DNA from: Rhodospirillaceae bacterium
Lineage (GTDB): Bacteria; Pseudomonadota; Alphaproteobacteria; UBA8366
DNA: 35,659 nucleotides
Direction of reading: 5' to 3'
Assembly (NCBI GenBank): GCA_002722095.1
Contig: PBKG01000020.1
Span: 1-35,659 of the forward strand
In this document: positions 26,163-33,543 of the stretch, piece by piece
How the letters are laid out: every line of letters begins with the position of its first letter
Numbering within the stretch: position 1 is the first letter of the stretch
Made by a program: the position numbers and the translations under genes
Notes under the pieces: model-generated
What the model was told of the DNA's origin: nothing
The model's database searches: none
The model's input: only the letters and a program-made list of their open reading frames with translations

Positions 26163-26933
26163 TCACGCCGCCGTCCAGCCGCCATCGACCATGAGGGCCG
26201 AGCCGGTCACCAGCGTCGAGGCATCGGACGCCAAAAAAACCACAGCCCCCATAATATCCTCCACCTCGCCGATTCGCCCGAGCGCAATGTTGGACATGAC
26301 GAAATCGTGGAATTCCTGTTCTTCCAGGAACCCTTCCACCATCGGTGTTTTGATGAAAGTGGGACAGAGCGTATTGACCCGAATGCTATGTTGGCCCAGC
26401 TCCCATGCCATTGCCTTGGTGGCCCCTTCGATCGCATGCTTGGTCGCGCAATAGACGGTCCGCTTTGGTCCGCCCACATGCCCCATCTGCGAGGAAACAT
26501 TAATGATCGAGCCCGGTAAGTTTGCCTCGATCAGCCCGCTGGCCACGCTCTGAGCAACGAAAATTGAGGCCCGTAAATTCAAATCCGCGATAAAGTCGTA
26601 GTCCTCTTCGGTGATGTCGGATAATTCTGCCGGACGATTACCACCGGCACTATTGACCAAAATCTGGAATGGGCCCTCAGCAGCGATGGTTGCCTTCACT
26701 GACGGCGTGTCTGTCACGTCAAGCACGATCGCCTTCGCAGTTCCGCCTTCCGATCCAATCTGGCTCGCCAGCGCCTCGATTTCATCCTCGGTCCGGGCGG
26801 CCAAAAACACTTCGGCCCCGGCTTCGGCAAGCGCTATCGCCGACGCTCGCCCGATGCCACGCCCAGCCCCGGTAATCAAAGCGCGCCGGCCGTCAAGACG
26901 GAAACTGGGCGTCTTCGGCAGCGACCCGCTCAT
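26163..26933 (-). CDS. Short-chain dehydrogenase/reductase linked to the hpsN-like gene
   Basis: A 256-residue classical SDR starting at 26933 ([20 protein letters not shown]), overlapping the upstream stop by ATGA. The cofactor motif is [12 protein letters not shown], followed by NSAGG, Ser in INVSSQMGH, and Tyr/Lys in [11 protein letters not shown]. The C-terminus is [13 protein letters not shown]. The tight coupling to the HpsN-like dehydrogenase suggests it works on the same substrate; sulfopropanediol pathways include SDR enzymes (HpsO, HpsP) that interconvert the stereoisomers. That role is inference. Confidence 0.9.
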   Translation of the reverse strand: MSGSLPKTPSFRLDGRRALITGAGRGIGRASAIALAEAGAEVFLAARTEDEIEALASQIGSEGGTAKAIVLDVTDTPSVKATIAAEGPFQILVNSAGGNRPAELSDITEEDYDFIADLNLRASIFVAQSVASGLIEANLPGSIINVSSQMGHVGGPKRTVYCATKHAIEGATKAMAWELGQHSIRVNTLCPTFIKTPMVEGFLEEQEFHDFVMSNIALGRIGEVEDIMGAVVFLASDASTLVTGSALMVDGGWTAA

Positions 26934-28243
26934 GACTTGGGTACCACGCCGTATGGCGCTACATTGGAGCGGCCATAGCGGCGAACACGGATATTCGCCT
27001 GCTCGCCATGGCCAGCGAACCCTTCGAGCGCACATAATCTCGAACAATAACTGCCCATCATCGCCGAGGCTTCGTCGGTCAGCACTTTTTGATAGGTACA
27101 AGTCTTCATGAACTTGCCGACCCAAAGTCCCCCCGTGTATCGCGCCGCTTTTGCTGTGGGCAATGTGTGGTTGGTTCCGATCACCTTGTCACCATAAGAC
27201 ACATTTGTACGAGGACCGAGAAAGAGAGCGCCGTAATTGGTCATGTTTTCGGCAAAATAACCAGGATCATCTGTCATTACCTGAACATGCTCATACGCCA
27301 GACGATCGGCCTCTTCGACCATTTCCTCCAAACTTTCGCAAAGGATTACCGAACCGTAATCATTCCAGGCCTGACTTGCTATTTCCGCGGTTGGAAGGAT
27401 TTCCAACTGCCGTTCCACTTCCACCATCGTCGCTTCGGCAAGCGCCCGGGAGTTGGTGAGCAAGGTGGCCGGCGAGGTCGGACCGTGCTCCGCCTGGCCC
27501 AACAAATCGACCGCACAAATCTCCGCATCCACGCTGTCATCGGCAATGATCAGCGTTTCGGTCGGCCCGGCAAAGAGATCGATACCCACTCGACCGAAAA
27601 GTTGCCGCTTAGCCTCGGCAACGAACATATTTCCGGGACCGACAAGCATATCGACCTTTTCGACACTTTCGGTTCCAAGCGCCATTGCTGCTACCGCCTG
27701 AACCCCACCCAACACGAGGATTTCGTCCGCCCCCGCCATTTGCATCGCCGCGACCTGCGCCGGGTGCGGCTCACCGTTCTGAGGAGGGGCGGACGCGACA
27801 ATGCGCTTAACACCGGCGACCTTCGCTGTGAGCACGCTCATATGCGCAGATGCTACCATTGGGTACTTGCCACCCGGCACGTAACAGCCGACCGCATTCA
27901 CCGGCACGTTTTTGTGCCCCAAGACCACACCCGGAAGAGTTTCCACTTCCAGGTCCAGCAAGCATTCCTTCTGCTTTTCAGCAAAGTTACGGATTTGAGC
28001 CTGGGCAAACTCGATATCGGCGATGTCGTCCGCCGAAACCTTCGCTACCGTCGCGGCGATCTCCTCTTCATCAAGGACATAGCTTTCCGGTGCATAGCCA
28101 TCGAACTTTTCCGAAAGTTCGCGTACCGCCAAATCCCCGCGCTTTTCGATGTCGGCAAGAATTGCTTCGACTGTCGCGCGAACATCGGCATCGGTTGCCG
28201 CTTGTTCGTGCTCGTCCTTGCCGGTCTTCAGGTAGGTGATCAT
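26930..28243 (-). CDS. HisD-family dehydrogenase, probable sulfopropanediol 3-dehydrogenase (HpsN-like)
   Basis: A 437-residue NAD-dependent dehydrogenase of the histidinol dehydrogenase family. The ATG at 28243 follows GGAGAGGCGAA; an upstream start at 28291 is less likely. Motifs include [64 protein letters not shown] and [20 protein letters not shown]. The pattern, including the N-terminal ITYLKTGK, agrees with what I recall of HpsN from marine roseobacters, which oxidises 2,3-dihydroxypropane-1-sulfonate to sulfolactate. No other his gene is nearby. True HisD remains the alternative; the family is certain, the substrate is inferred. Confidence 0.85.
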   Translation of the reverse strand: MITYLKTGKDEHEQAATDADVRATVEAILADIEKRGDLAVRELSEKFDGYAPESYVLDEEEIAATVAKVSADDIADIEFAQAQIRNFAEKQKECLLDLEVETLPGVVLGHKNVPVNAVGCYVPGGKYPMVASAHMSVLTAKVAGVKRIVASAPPQNGEPHPAQVAAMQMAGADEILVLGGVQAVAAMALGTESVEKVDMLVGPGNMFVAEAKRQLFGRVGIDLFAGPTETLIIADDSVDAEICAVDLLGQAEHGPTSPATLLTNSRALAEATMVEVERQLEILPTAEIASQAWNDYGSVILCESLEEMVEEADRLAYEHVQVMTDDPGYFAENMTNYGALFLGPRTNVSYGDKVIGTNHTLPTAKAARYTGGLWVGKFMKTCTYQKVLTDEASAMMGSYCSRLCALEGFAGHGEQANIRVRRYGRSNVAPYGVVPKS

Positions 28244-28736
28244 TTCGCCTCTCCGCAAATTTCGGGGAGTGTAGCAAAGATTCTTAACCAACGCCGACCG
28301 TCAACTCGACTCAATACACCCCGGGAAGCCGCGAATTTTTAAATATTATCTCACTATTCCCACTCAGTAGTAACTACTTTATACGTCATTGTTTTCATTG
28401 AATAAAAATTAACTTTGTAACAAGTTTGTAACTGAGCATGTGGTTTTCCATAAGTCAGTCACCGATTGGAAACCATTGAAAATCAATAATCCCTTTGATT
28501 TTATTGGAAAACCCATTTTCCACACAAACAAACTTTGCGACTAAAAAAATCACTCTCTATTGGTAGTATAAAACTACATTACACCAATACAATATGTAAT
28601 ATTGTTGCGTTTTTTGTATATTTATCACTTTTTTTACAGTATTTTTCAAATATTACTAATGAAACTCCTATATAGTATGTCAATACATTATAGAATAAAA
28701 ATAATATATAGTTTCTATACTTAAAGAAAAAACAAA
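28244..28736. other. Non-coding junction between host chromosome and AT-rich element
   Basis: The first ~100 bases belong to the host and should hold the hpsN promoter. From about 28340 the composition becomes strongly AT-rich. It contains the att-like core at 28353-28371, two TTTGTAAC repeats (about 28413-28433), ATAAGTCA (28450-28457, inverted relative to the right-end 16-bp repeats), a relaxed DnaA-like box TTTTCCACA (28516-28524), and short AT palindromes before the first element gene. No RNA gene was seen. Confidence 0.5.
28353..28371. repeat. Left att-like core site
   Basis: ACTATT-CCCACTC-AGTAGT: an imperfect 6-7-6 dyad sharing ACTAYTCCCACTCAG (14 of 15 bases) with 35439-35453. An extra half-site follows at once, giving AGTAGT-A-ACTACT at 28366-28378. 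It lies at the composition change from host to element. Confidence 0.55.
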
Positions 28737-28880
28737 ATGACTTCACAAGATTTCATCGCCAACCTTCCAATAAACAACTTTCATAGATTTGCTGACTATG
28801 AAGAATGGTTAGATTTCTATTCTCATCACTACCCAAAAGAAGACCCACACAAAGAATTTTTGTACACCACAGTCCTTTAG
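28737..28880 (+). CDS. Hypothetical 47-residue acidic protein
   Basis: A frame from ATG 28737 to TAG 28880, too short for usual ORF cut-offs. The product is rich in aromatic and acidic residues (FHRFADYEEWLDFYSHHYPK). No family recognised. The ribosome binding site is weak (AAAGAAA), but the position, 44 bases before the next small gene and behind an AT-rich promoter-like stretch, supports it. It is the first gene at the left side of the element. Confidence 0.5.
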   Translation: MTSQDFIANLPINNFHRFADYEEWLDFYSHHYPKEDPHKEFLYTTVL

Positions 28881-28924
28881 TGCTGCGTCAGAAGTCCGTC
28901 AAATTAGTGTTGAGGAGTATTTAA

Positions 28925-29194
28925 ATGACCAATAACGTCATTCCCTTCTCAACCATAAAAGAACAGGTCGGTAAGAAGGGTGTCACTTATAGACCTTCTC
29001 AATGGGTTTATCCTACCACCGTCCAGACAGAAGATGAGTTTCATACATCTGATGAGTTTCCATATGGAACTGCACCAGATGCAACTTCATTTACAACTAT
29101 CAAGAAACAGGTTCGGAAGAAGAGTGTCACTAAGAAGTCCAAGAAGGACAGAGTGTCTGCAAAATCTATTTCGTTAGTGCGCAGACTTTTTTGA
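28925..29194 (+). CDS. Hypothetical 89-residue basic protein with internal repeat
   Basis: GAGGAG lies before the ATG. The protein contains two copies of one motif, FSTIKEQVGKKGVT (residues 8-21) and FTTIKKQVRKKSVT (about 56-69), also visible as a DNA repeat, separated by a stretch with a second short repeat (DEFHTSDEFP; GATGAGTTTC at 29033-29042 and 29051-29060). The C-terminus is Lys/Arg-rich, which could suit nucleic-acid binding. The 3' end overlaps the convergent gene at 29166 by 29 bases. No family recognised. Confidence 0.6.
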   Translation: MTNNVIPFSTIKEQVGKKGVTYRPSQWVYPTTVQTEDEFHTSDEFPYGTAPDATSFTTIKKQVRKKSVTKKSKKDRVSAKSISLVRRLF

Positions 29195-29564
29195 GAATGG
29201 TTTCATTCGAAGAGTTAGGAGAAGGGTATTTCCAACCTTGGTATTTTTTACCAGGTTTTTGAGTATCACCACTGCCACCACCCATCGGTTCTTTATGAAA
29301 GGAAAAACTCAACCTCTTAAACCGAAATAACTTACAATCTCCTTGACTATACGTTTTAGCAGACAAATCTCCAAATTTGGTTGGTTTCAAGAGATCAGTC
29401 AAATCCCACCAATAAACATACCCATCAACTTTTCGTATTCTCTCAACATCGACATAGAAGATGTTTCCATCCGCAGTTTCATCTACCTTCGTCCATTTCG
29501 CATAGGACGGTGATGAAAGTGTCACTATGAACATCAGTGACAGTATGAGAATAGGTTTCCGCAT
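29166..29564 (-). CDS. Secreted protein resembling the surface-adhesin E family
   Basis: A 132-residue protein with a clear signal peptide (MRKPILILSLMFIVTLSSPSYA-K) and a mature domain of the Adhesin_E-like type: WTKVDETADGNIFYVDVERI, KVDGYVYWWDLTDLLKP, then QGDCKLFRFKRLSFSFHKE, ending WKYPSPNSSNETILKKVC. This small family is frequent in marine proteobacteria; its function is unclear apart from the name-giving Haemophilus protein. AGGAG lies before the ATG. It is convergent with the 89-residue gene and overlaps its end. Confidence 0.8.
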   Translation of the reverse strand: MRKPILILSLMFIVTLSSPSYAKWTKVDETADGNIFYVDVERIRKVDGYVYWWDLTDLLKPTKFGDLSAKTYSQGDCKLFRFKRLSFSFHKEPMGGGSGDTQKPGKKYQGWKYPSPNSSNETILKKVCALTK

Positions 29565-29603
29565 TTAAATCTCCTCTTTCGGAACAACTGGGATACTAAC
29601 CCT

Positions 29604-29611
29604 TATAAATA
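29604..29611 (+). promoter_or_regulatory. TATAAATA box resembling a T4-type late promoter
   Basis: TATAAATA is the full -10 consensus of T4-type phage late promoters. It lies five bases before the ATG at 29617, so a transcript starting at the usual distance would be almost leaderless. It is the only exact copy I found in the element. It could also be chance in AT-rich DNA. Confidence 0.35.
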
Positions 29612-29616
29612 GTTTT

Positions 29617-29874
29617 ATGGAAGACATACTTACTCCCAGAAACGTCTCTCGCAGACAACAAGACCAACAGAAACTTCGTCAGTCTCAACAGTCCCAAATG
29701 GATAGTAAACGGGTTGAGAAAGACAGACGGGATTTTAATCAATCCGTAAGTGCGTCAGAGGATTCGTATATGACCTCTGCACTTGCCAAGGTGAGACAGT
29801 CCGATGTGACTCACAATGAGACTGTTACCCGACTTAATGGAACTTGGTTTTACAACCAAACTCTCAAAAACTAA
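29617..29874 (+). CDS. Hypothetical 85-residue Gln/Arg/Ser-rich protein
   Basis: The product is hydrophilic and probably helical in its first half (RRQQDQQKLRQSQQSQMDSK), with a more ordinary C-terminus (VTRLNGTWFYNQTLKN). It has no signal peptide or membrane span. No ribosome binding site is visible; the TATAAATA box directly upstream suggests leaderless translation, or a later start at 29701. It is followed by the ribbon-helix-helix gene after 18 bases. No family recognised. Confidence 0.5.
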   Translation: MEDILTPRNVSRRQQDQQKLRQSQQSQMDSKRVEKDRRDFNQSVSASEDSYMTSALAKVRQSDVTHNETVTRLNGTWFYNQTLKN

Positions 29875-29892
29875 TTATCGGAGATATTTTAT

Positions 29893-30075
29893 ATGAAGAA
29901 ATTTAACTATCAGACATGCCTTAGGATGTCAGACACCCTCAAGAACGAAATGACCAAAATCTGTGACCAGAACGCAATCAATGAATCAGACTTCATGAGA
30001 CACGCAATTAAGGAAAGTATCCTTAATTACTCAAGAGACAGTGAGAACGGATTAAACCAACTTCGTTATGCGTAA
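29893..30075 (+). CDS. Small ribbon-helix-helix-like DNA-binding protein
   Basis: A 60-residue protein with the Arc/CopG-like pattern: a short N-terminal strand (FNYQTCLRMSDTLKNEM), then two helices (TKICDQNAINESDFMRHAIK and ESILNYSRDS). GGAGAT lies before the ATG. Such proteins usually repress their own or neighbouring promoters, so it may control the recombinase genes. It lies upstream of a strong terminator and is probably in one unit with the 85-residue gene. The family call rests on pattern only. Confidence 0.65.
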   Translation: MKKFNYQTCLRMSDTLKNEMTKICDQNAINESDFMRHAIKESILNYSRDSENGLNQLRYA

Positions 30076-30150
30076 GAATTGAGTAGGAAGTGACGGTGTT
30101 CCAACCTTTAACGGATAAATTGGAATATATTTGCATTTCTATTCGGAGAG

Positions 30151-30184
30151 AACCCCTCAAAAGTCCCACTTGAGGGGTTTTCTT
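30151..30184 (+). terminator. Intrinsic terminator after the ribbon-helix-helix gene
   Basis: A 10-bp stem (AACCCCTCAA / TTGAGGGGTT, 30151-30160 and 30170-30179) is followed by TTCTT. It separates the small-gene unit from the recombinase gene. Confidence 0.85.
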
Positions 30185-30299
30185 ATGCGTTATTACACTA
30201 TACTTTAAAAGGTTAAATTAAATATACATCTGTTGTGTTCTTATTCTGTCATATAACAGTAAATAAAGAAATAATATTGGAATAATATACCGATTTTGT

Positions 30300-30329
30300 T
30301 TGACATTTGCTTACCTTTTATTGTATTAT
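30300..30329 (+). promoter_or_regulatory. Sigma-70-type promoter of the serine recombinase
   Basis: TTGACA (30300-30305), an 18-base spacer and TATTAT (30324-30329) lie about 48 bases before the recombinase start. The rest of the 30186-30376 gap is AT-rich with nothing else recognisable. Confidence 0.65.
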
Positions 30330-30376
30330 TACCTCTCTGTTATTCAGATACTCCAAAACAATTGAAGAGGTGACCA

Positions 30377-30991
30377 ATGACAACAAAAGTTGCGTTGTAT
30401 TGTCGTGTTTCGACCTCCACCAAAGACCAGACTACAGAGAACCAGTTAAGAGAACTGACCTCTTACTGTGACCGCATGGGTTATGAGGTAGTGAAAGTCT
30501 ATGAGGATGAAGTGTCTGGTTCTAAGACCAGAGAGAAACGTCCCGCATACAATGAAATGTGCAAAGACGCATTTCTCAAGAAGTTTGATACCATCATAGG
30601 GTGGGACGTTTCACGTTTTGGACGTTCCATGAAGGAGTTCGTGTCTTTCCTCGCAGATATGGATGACAAGGGTATCGGTGTGATTGCGGTAAAGAACGGA
30701 TTGGACACTGTGTCGAGTTCTGGACGCATGATGATGAAACTTATCGGGGTTCTCGAAGAGTGGAACCGTGAGATGTTGATTGAGAGAACCAATGCGGGAC
30801 TTGCCAGGACTGTTGCAAACGGAACCAAGTTGGGACGGAAGTCCGTTTTGACACCATCCATCAAGAAACAGATTACCGCACTCAAAGAGAATGGTTTCTC
30901 CATTCGGAAGATATCAGACGAGATTGGTATCAACCGAGGTGCGATACAGAGATTTCTAAGTGACACGAAAACGGTGTCGGAAATCGTCTAA
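30377..30991 (+). CDS. Small serine recombinase (resolvase/invertase family)
   Basis: A 204-residue complete resolvase/invertase. The nucleophile Ser is in YCRVSTSTKDQTTENQ, followed by EDEVSGSKTREKRPAYNEM, GWDVSRFGRSMKEFVSFL and EWNREMLIERTNAGLARTVANG, which together form the catalytic domain and long E helix. The C-terminal helix-turn-helix reads IKKQITALKENGFSIRKISDEIGI. GAAGAGGTG precedes the ATG. Members resolve cointegrates or invert DNA at dyad sites. A perfect 11-bp dyad 43 bases downstream is a candidate site. Codon use (AGA, GTT) fits the element, not the host. Confidence 0.93.
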   Translation: MTTKVALYCRVSTSTKDQTTENQLRELTSYCDRMGYEVVKVYEDEVSGSKTREKRPAYNEMCKDAFLKKFDTIIGWDVSRFGRSMKEFVSFLADMDDKGIGVIAVKNGLDTVSSSGRMMMKLIGVLEEWNREMLIERTNAGLARTVANGTKLGRKSVLTPSIKKQITALKENGFSIRKISDEIGINRGAIQRFLSDTKTVSEIV

Positions 30992-31034
30992 TTCGACCAT
31001 TGAAAAACAACGATTTTTTATAGTCCAAAACCCC

Positions 31035-31060
31035 GACACGAAATCATTCGATTTCGTGTC
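31035..31060. repeat. Perfect 11-bp inverted repeat downstream of the recombinase gene
   Basis: GACACGAAATC and GATTTCGTGTC flank a four-base loop. No T-run follows. It may be a recombinase binding site or an RNA hairpin; the recombinase 3' end itself contains a related GACAC...GTGTC at about 30962-30978. Confidence 0.6.
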
Positions 31061-31090
31061 ACCCCCAAATCTTAAAATAAGGAGAACCCA

Positions 31091-31231
31091 ATGGTGATTT
31101 TACCATTGTCACCGATTGCCTGTGCGTTGGTGACAACCCTGATGCTCATCGTGACCTTTTATGCAGGTCGATGGATAGGAATCAAAACAGTGATGAACCG
31201 CATAGAGAAAGAGATGAAAGAATTTGAGTAA
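31091..31231 (+). CDS. Small 46-residue membrane protein
   Basis: AAGGAG lies seven bases before the ATG. The product has one hydrophobic span (PIACALVTTLMLIVTFYAG) and a charged C-terminal helix (MNRIEKEMKEFE). The end overlaps an alternative start of the next gene, suggesting an operon. No family recognised. The very good ribosome binding site supports it although the frame is short. Confidence 0.6.
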   Translation: MVILPLSPIACALVTTLMLIVTFYAGRWIGIKTVMNRIEKEMKEFE

Positions 31232-31250
31232 GAAAAGTGAGAGGAAGAGA

Positions 31251-31466
31251 ATGAGGAAGGAACTAGTGCAACAATACCAGAAGGACAATCCCCCAGAAGG
31301 ATATGATGCAATCTCAAAGAGAGTGAATGACAAGATTGCTAAACTTGGTAAGGGTGGAACCTTTGCCGACCTCAAAACCATAGACGATAAGTTAGGATTA
31401 CCCAGAGGAACGAGTTGGGAAATGGGTGGGTTCGCAGATTACTATGCGTTTGAGGATGATGACTAA
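31251..31466 (+). CDS. Hypothetical 71-residue protein
   Basis: The ATG at 31251 follows GAGGAAGA at a suitable distance; a TTG at 31224 would add nine basic residues and overlap the membrane-protein stop. The product begins MRKELVQQYQKDNPPEGYDA and ends in an acidic tail (DYYAFEDDD). It is soluble, with no recognised domain. An imperfect AAAGGGT/ACCCTTT hairpin at 31465-31490 follows and may end the transcript. Confidence 0.55.
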   Translation: MRKELVQQYQKDNPPEGYDAISKRVNDKIAKLGKGGTFADLKTIDDKLGLPRGTSWEMGGFADYYAFEDDD

Positions 31467-31475
31467 AGGGTTTCT

Positions 31476-31512
31476 AACTCAACACCCTTTGTATCTCTTA
31501 CGGACGCATTCA
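31476..31512. repeat. 37-bp direct repeat, copy A
   Basis: This copy begins AACTCAACACCCTTTGTATC and matches 32186-32222 at 34 of 37 positions. It lies just beyond the 3' end of the DUF2569 gene. A related CGGGGAAAG/CGGGAAAG stretch continues after both copies. Confidence 0.75.
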
Positions 31513-31595
31513 GTCTTCCTTTGCGGGGAAAGGATACTGCCTGATAGAGGAGGATAATGAACGATTGTTAGATTTTACCTATGAGTGCCTTGATG

Positions 31596-32063
31596 TTACC
31601 GTATGAAAGTTGCCTTAACTCTCTTGGATCGCAACATATATGGAACCCATATAGCAACCATAATAGCAATACGTACGATCTCTTTAATAGTATCAGCATC
31701 GGTCTGATCATTTGGCAAAATACTTTGAACGATCAGTGCATCAGTCAATATAAAAACTAATGCAAAAACTACTAATCCGATATAAATCTTAGGAAATTGT
31801 TTTTTCGTCGCAAAAAACAAATACAATAAATACAACGATACAAGGACCATTCCTAAATTAAGGATTATTTCTCCCCATAATAACGATGGTAACAATGGAT
31901 GAACGGCAGTTACGTTTTGCCAGGCATTACTCTCAAATAGTGGGAGGTGATCAGTCACCAAACTATAAATTAGTCTAATGGGGGTAAGTACGAGTCCCAG
32001 TCCGACCAATACTAACCAACCACCTAATCCTTGTAGATCCTTTTTATCTTCTATTTCACTCAT
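31596..32063 (-). CDS. DUF2569 family membrane protein
   Basis: A 155-residue protein with four membrane spans: GGWLVLVGLGLVLTPIRLIY, WGEIILNLGMVLVSLYLLYLF, IYIGLVVFALVFILTDALIV and IVRIAIMVAIWVPYMLRS. The C-terminal RVKATF is characteristic of DUF2569. The ATG at 32063 is eight bases after GAAGGGG; a GTG at 32072 is the alternative. The function of the family is unknown. It is flanked by the two 37-bp repeats, so it may be a cargo module inserted as a unit. Confidence 0.87.
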   Translation of the reverse strand: MSEIEDKKDLQGLGGWLVLVGLGLVLTPIRLIYSLVTDHLPLFESNAWQNVTAVHPLLPSLLWGEIILNLGMVLVSLYLLYLFFATKKQFPKIYIGLVVFALVFILTDALIVQSILPNDQTDADTIKEIVRIAIMVAIWVPYMLRSKRVKATFIR

Positions 32064-32185
32064 TTTGTTCACCCCTTCGGTAACTCTAGAATAAGGAAAA
32101 AATAATAACGCCGAAATACCCCGTTGGAAACTACTCCATTTTAACGGGTATCTTTACCTTGCGGGGTTGACCCCTGTAAAACATC

Positions 32186-32222
32186 AACTCAACATCCTTT
32201 GTATTTCTTACGGACACATTCA
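32186..32222. repeat. 37-bp direct repeat, copy B
   Basis: Second copy of the 31476-31512 repeat, with three substitutions. It lies about 50 bases beyond the 3' end of the amber-interrupted secreted-protein gene, so each copy sits downstream of a minus-strand gene. Confidence 0.75.
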
Positions 32223-32271
32223 CGGGAAAGTCTCTGTGGATTAGATATTGATTTCCTGGTTAATGACCCTC

Positions 32272-32997
32272 TCACTCGATTATGCATTTGCCGGTTTTCA
32301 TATACTCAATGGTACCCTTGGGACAGTCCTTCTGAGCGGATTTCCATTGATTATAAAACTCCAATGCATCTCCTTTAGAATGACCAAACCAGGACTTTAA
32401 AGGGATAATATATTCTCTATTATTTTTGGTTTTGAACAATCCGTATATGTAAGTTCTCCACGCAAAACCTCTACTACCTCCTGCCCAATCTCCAATCACA
32501 AAAATAGATGAACGAATACAGGTGCCACCGAAGTTGGGAGCGAGTTCCTCACAAAGTGCCAAAGAAACATCTAGTTCTTTCATATACCTCTTTTGATAGA
32601 CGTGAGTAATTGGCGGGTCCGGGTTTGTATATGTAACCATGCCCCTCAACTTCTCATATTTTATCTCGTCCCTTATGTAAGGACACGTATCTAAATCTCT
32701 TATTATGAAGAGGTTATACTTACCTCCATCCCACGGTTCTGGAATTCCTTCGAAATTTGCGATTTCTTTCCCGAAGTATTTGCCCGTATTTTTAGAAAAA
32801 TCATCGCTATATTTAATAGAATGATGTTCGGCAATTACCTCAAAATTATCGCCAGACCAATATTCATAGGGGAAGCATTCTGGAGAAATAATATTACCTT
32901 TATTTCTCTATTCTCCGAAATCCGTACTCGCACTCATCCCCGTTACTCCAAGAAGGATAGTGAGGGTCAGGCAAAGTGTTGCGGTCAGGTTTCTCAT
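32272..32997 (-). pseudogene. Secreted protein frame interrupted by TAG at codon 30
   Basis: A frame of 241 codons runs from ATG 32997 to the stop at 32272 with one break, TAG at 32908-32910. Before it lies a good signal peptide (MRNLTATLCLTLTILLGVTG, then MSASTDFGE); after it comes an uninterrupted mature domain with six Cys residues (SPECFPYEYW, DTCPYIRDE, LALCEEL, GTCIRSS, KDCPKG, TGKCII). From the first internal ATG (32649) only 125 residues without a signal peptide would be made. No family recognised. The long open stretch in AT-rich DNA argues that the whole frame was a gene. Confidence 0.6.
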
Positions 32998-33082
32998 AGG
33001 AATGAGTTTAGTGGATTTTGGGTGTGTGAGTAAGAGACAGAGGGTATTTTTACAGATGTATTGACCCCTACCCTACGAGGTC

Positions 33083-33153
33083 TAACGGAACGCATTTGAC
33101 TTAACGGGTCCCATATCCAAACACAGTCTACAATTACTCATCTAAGTTAGAGA
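33083..33153. repeat. 71-bp direct repeat, copy C1
   Basis: It begins TAACGGAACGCATTTGAC and ends TCATCTAAGTTAGAGA. It is identical to 33388-33458 except at one position (C33105 versus T33410). It lies upstream of the amber-interrupted secreted-protein gene on the minus strand. Confidence 0.9.
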
Positions 33154-33172
33154 GAAATAAGGAAGACCCCCC

Positions 33173-33364
33173 TTACCTCCTCAATTCATCACAACCTATT
33201 TTGTGCATTACGCAGCGCATTACTTTGTCTGCTTCCGATTCCTGCACCCTAAGTATTTTCTTTTCCCTTCCCGCATACCAGTTGGAAACCTGAACCACTG
33301 CAATTATTGAAACTCCCAGAGCAACAATCACCAGTAAAATTCGGATAAATTTGTTCTGTTCCAT
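33173..33364 (-). CDS. Small 63-residue single-span membrane protein
   Basis: The product reads MEQNKFIRILLVIVALGVSI with the span continuing to about residue 27, followed by a hydrophilic tail with two Cys (VMRCVMHKIGCDELRR). AGGGG lies about 12 bases before the ATG, within a leader similar to that of the DUF2569 gene. The gene lies exactly between the two 71-bp repeats, which makes it look like an inserted module. No family recognised. Confidence 0.55.
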   Translation of the reverse strand: MEQNKFIRILLVIVALGVSIIAVVQVSNWYAGREKKILRVQESEADKVMRCVMHKIGCDELRR

Positions 33365-33387
33365 TATTTTCTTGCACCCCTAAAATA

Positions 33388-33458
33388 TAACGGAACGCAT
33401 TTGACTTAATGGGTCCCATATCCAAACACAGTCTACAATTACTCATCTAAGTTAGAGA
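33388..33458. repeat. 71-bp direct repeat, copy C2
   Basis: Second copy of the 33083-33153 repeat (70 of 71 bases). It ends 24 bases upstream of the 63-residue membrane protein start (minus strand). After both copies a GAAGAC...CCCCCT stretch follows, but only here does it lead into a terminator hairpin. Confidence 0.9.
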
Positions 33459-33476
33459 TATATCACGAAGACACAC

Positions 33477-33498
33477 CCCCTCAAACTGAGGGGTTTTT
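33477..33498 (+). terminator. Intrinsic terminator with no obvious plus-strand gene before it
   Basis: CCCCTCA-AAC-TGAGGGG is followed by TTTTTGG. The T-run is on the plus strand only. No plus-strand gene is seen between 31466 and this point, so it may end an RNA that includes the 71-bp repeat. Confidence 0.75.
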
Positions 33499-33543
33499 GG
33501 TTTCTTAAAGGTACTTAAAAAATAGAAGGGGGGATTGTCGGAA

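Noticed and set aside
33249..33446. 65-codon minus-strand frame starting in repeat C2 (MSNCRLC...)
   Set aside because: It overlaps the better-supported 63-residue membrane protein in another frame, and the same start in copy C1 ends after 19 codons.
33083..33458. The 71-bp repeats begin TAAC and end GTTAGA, like integron attC sites
   Set aside because: Beyond the 6-bp ends, the arms do not pair to form the long imperfect hairpin of attC, and there is no IntI-type integrase; the cassette impression remains but not as an integron.
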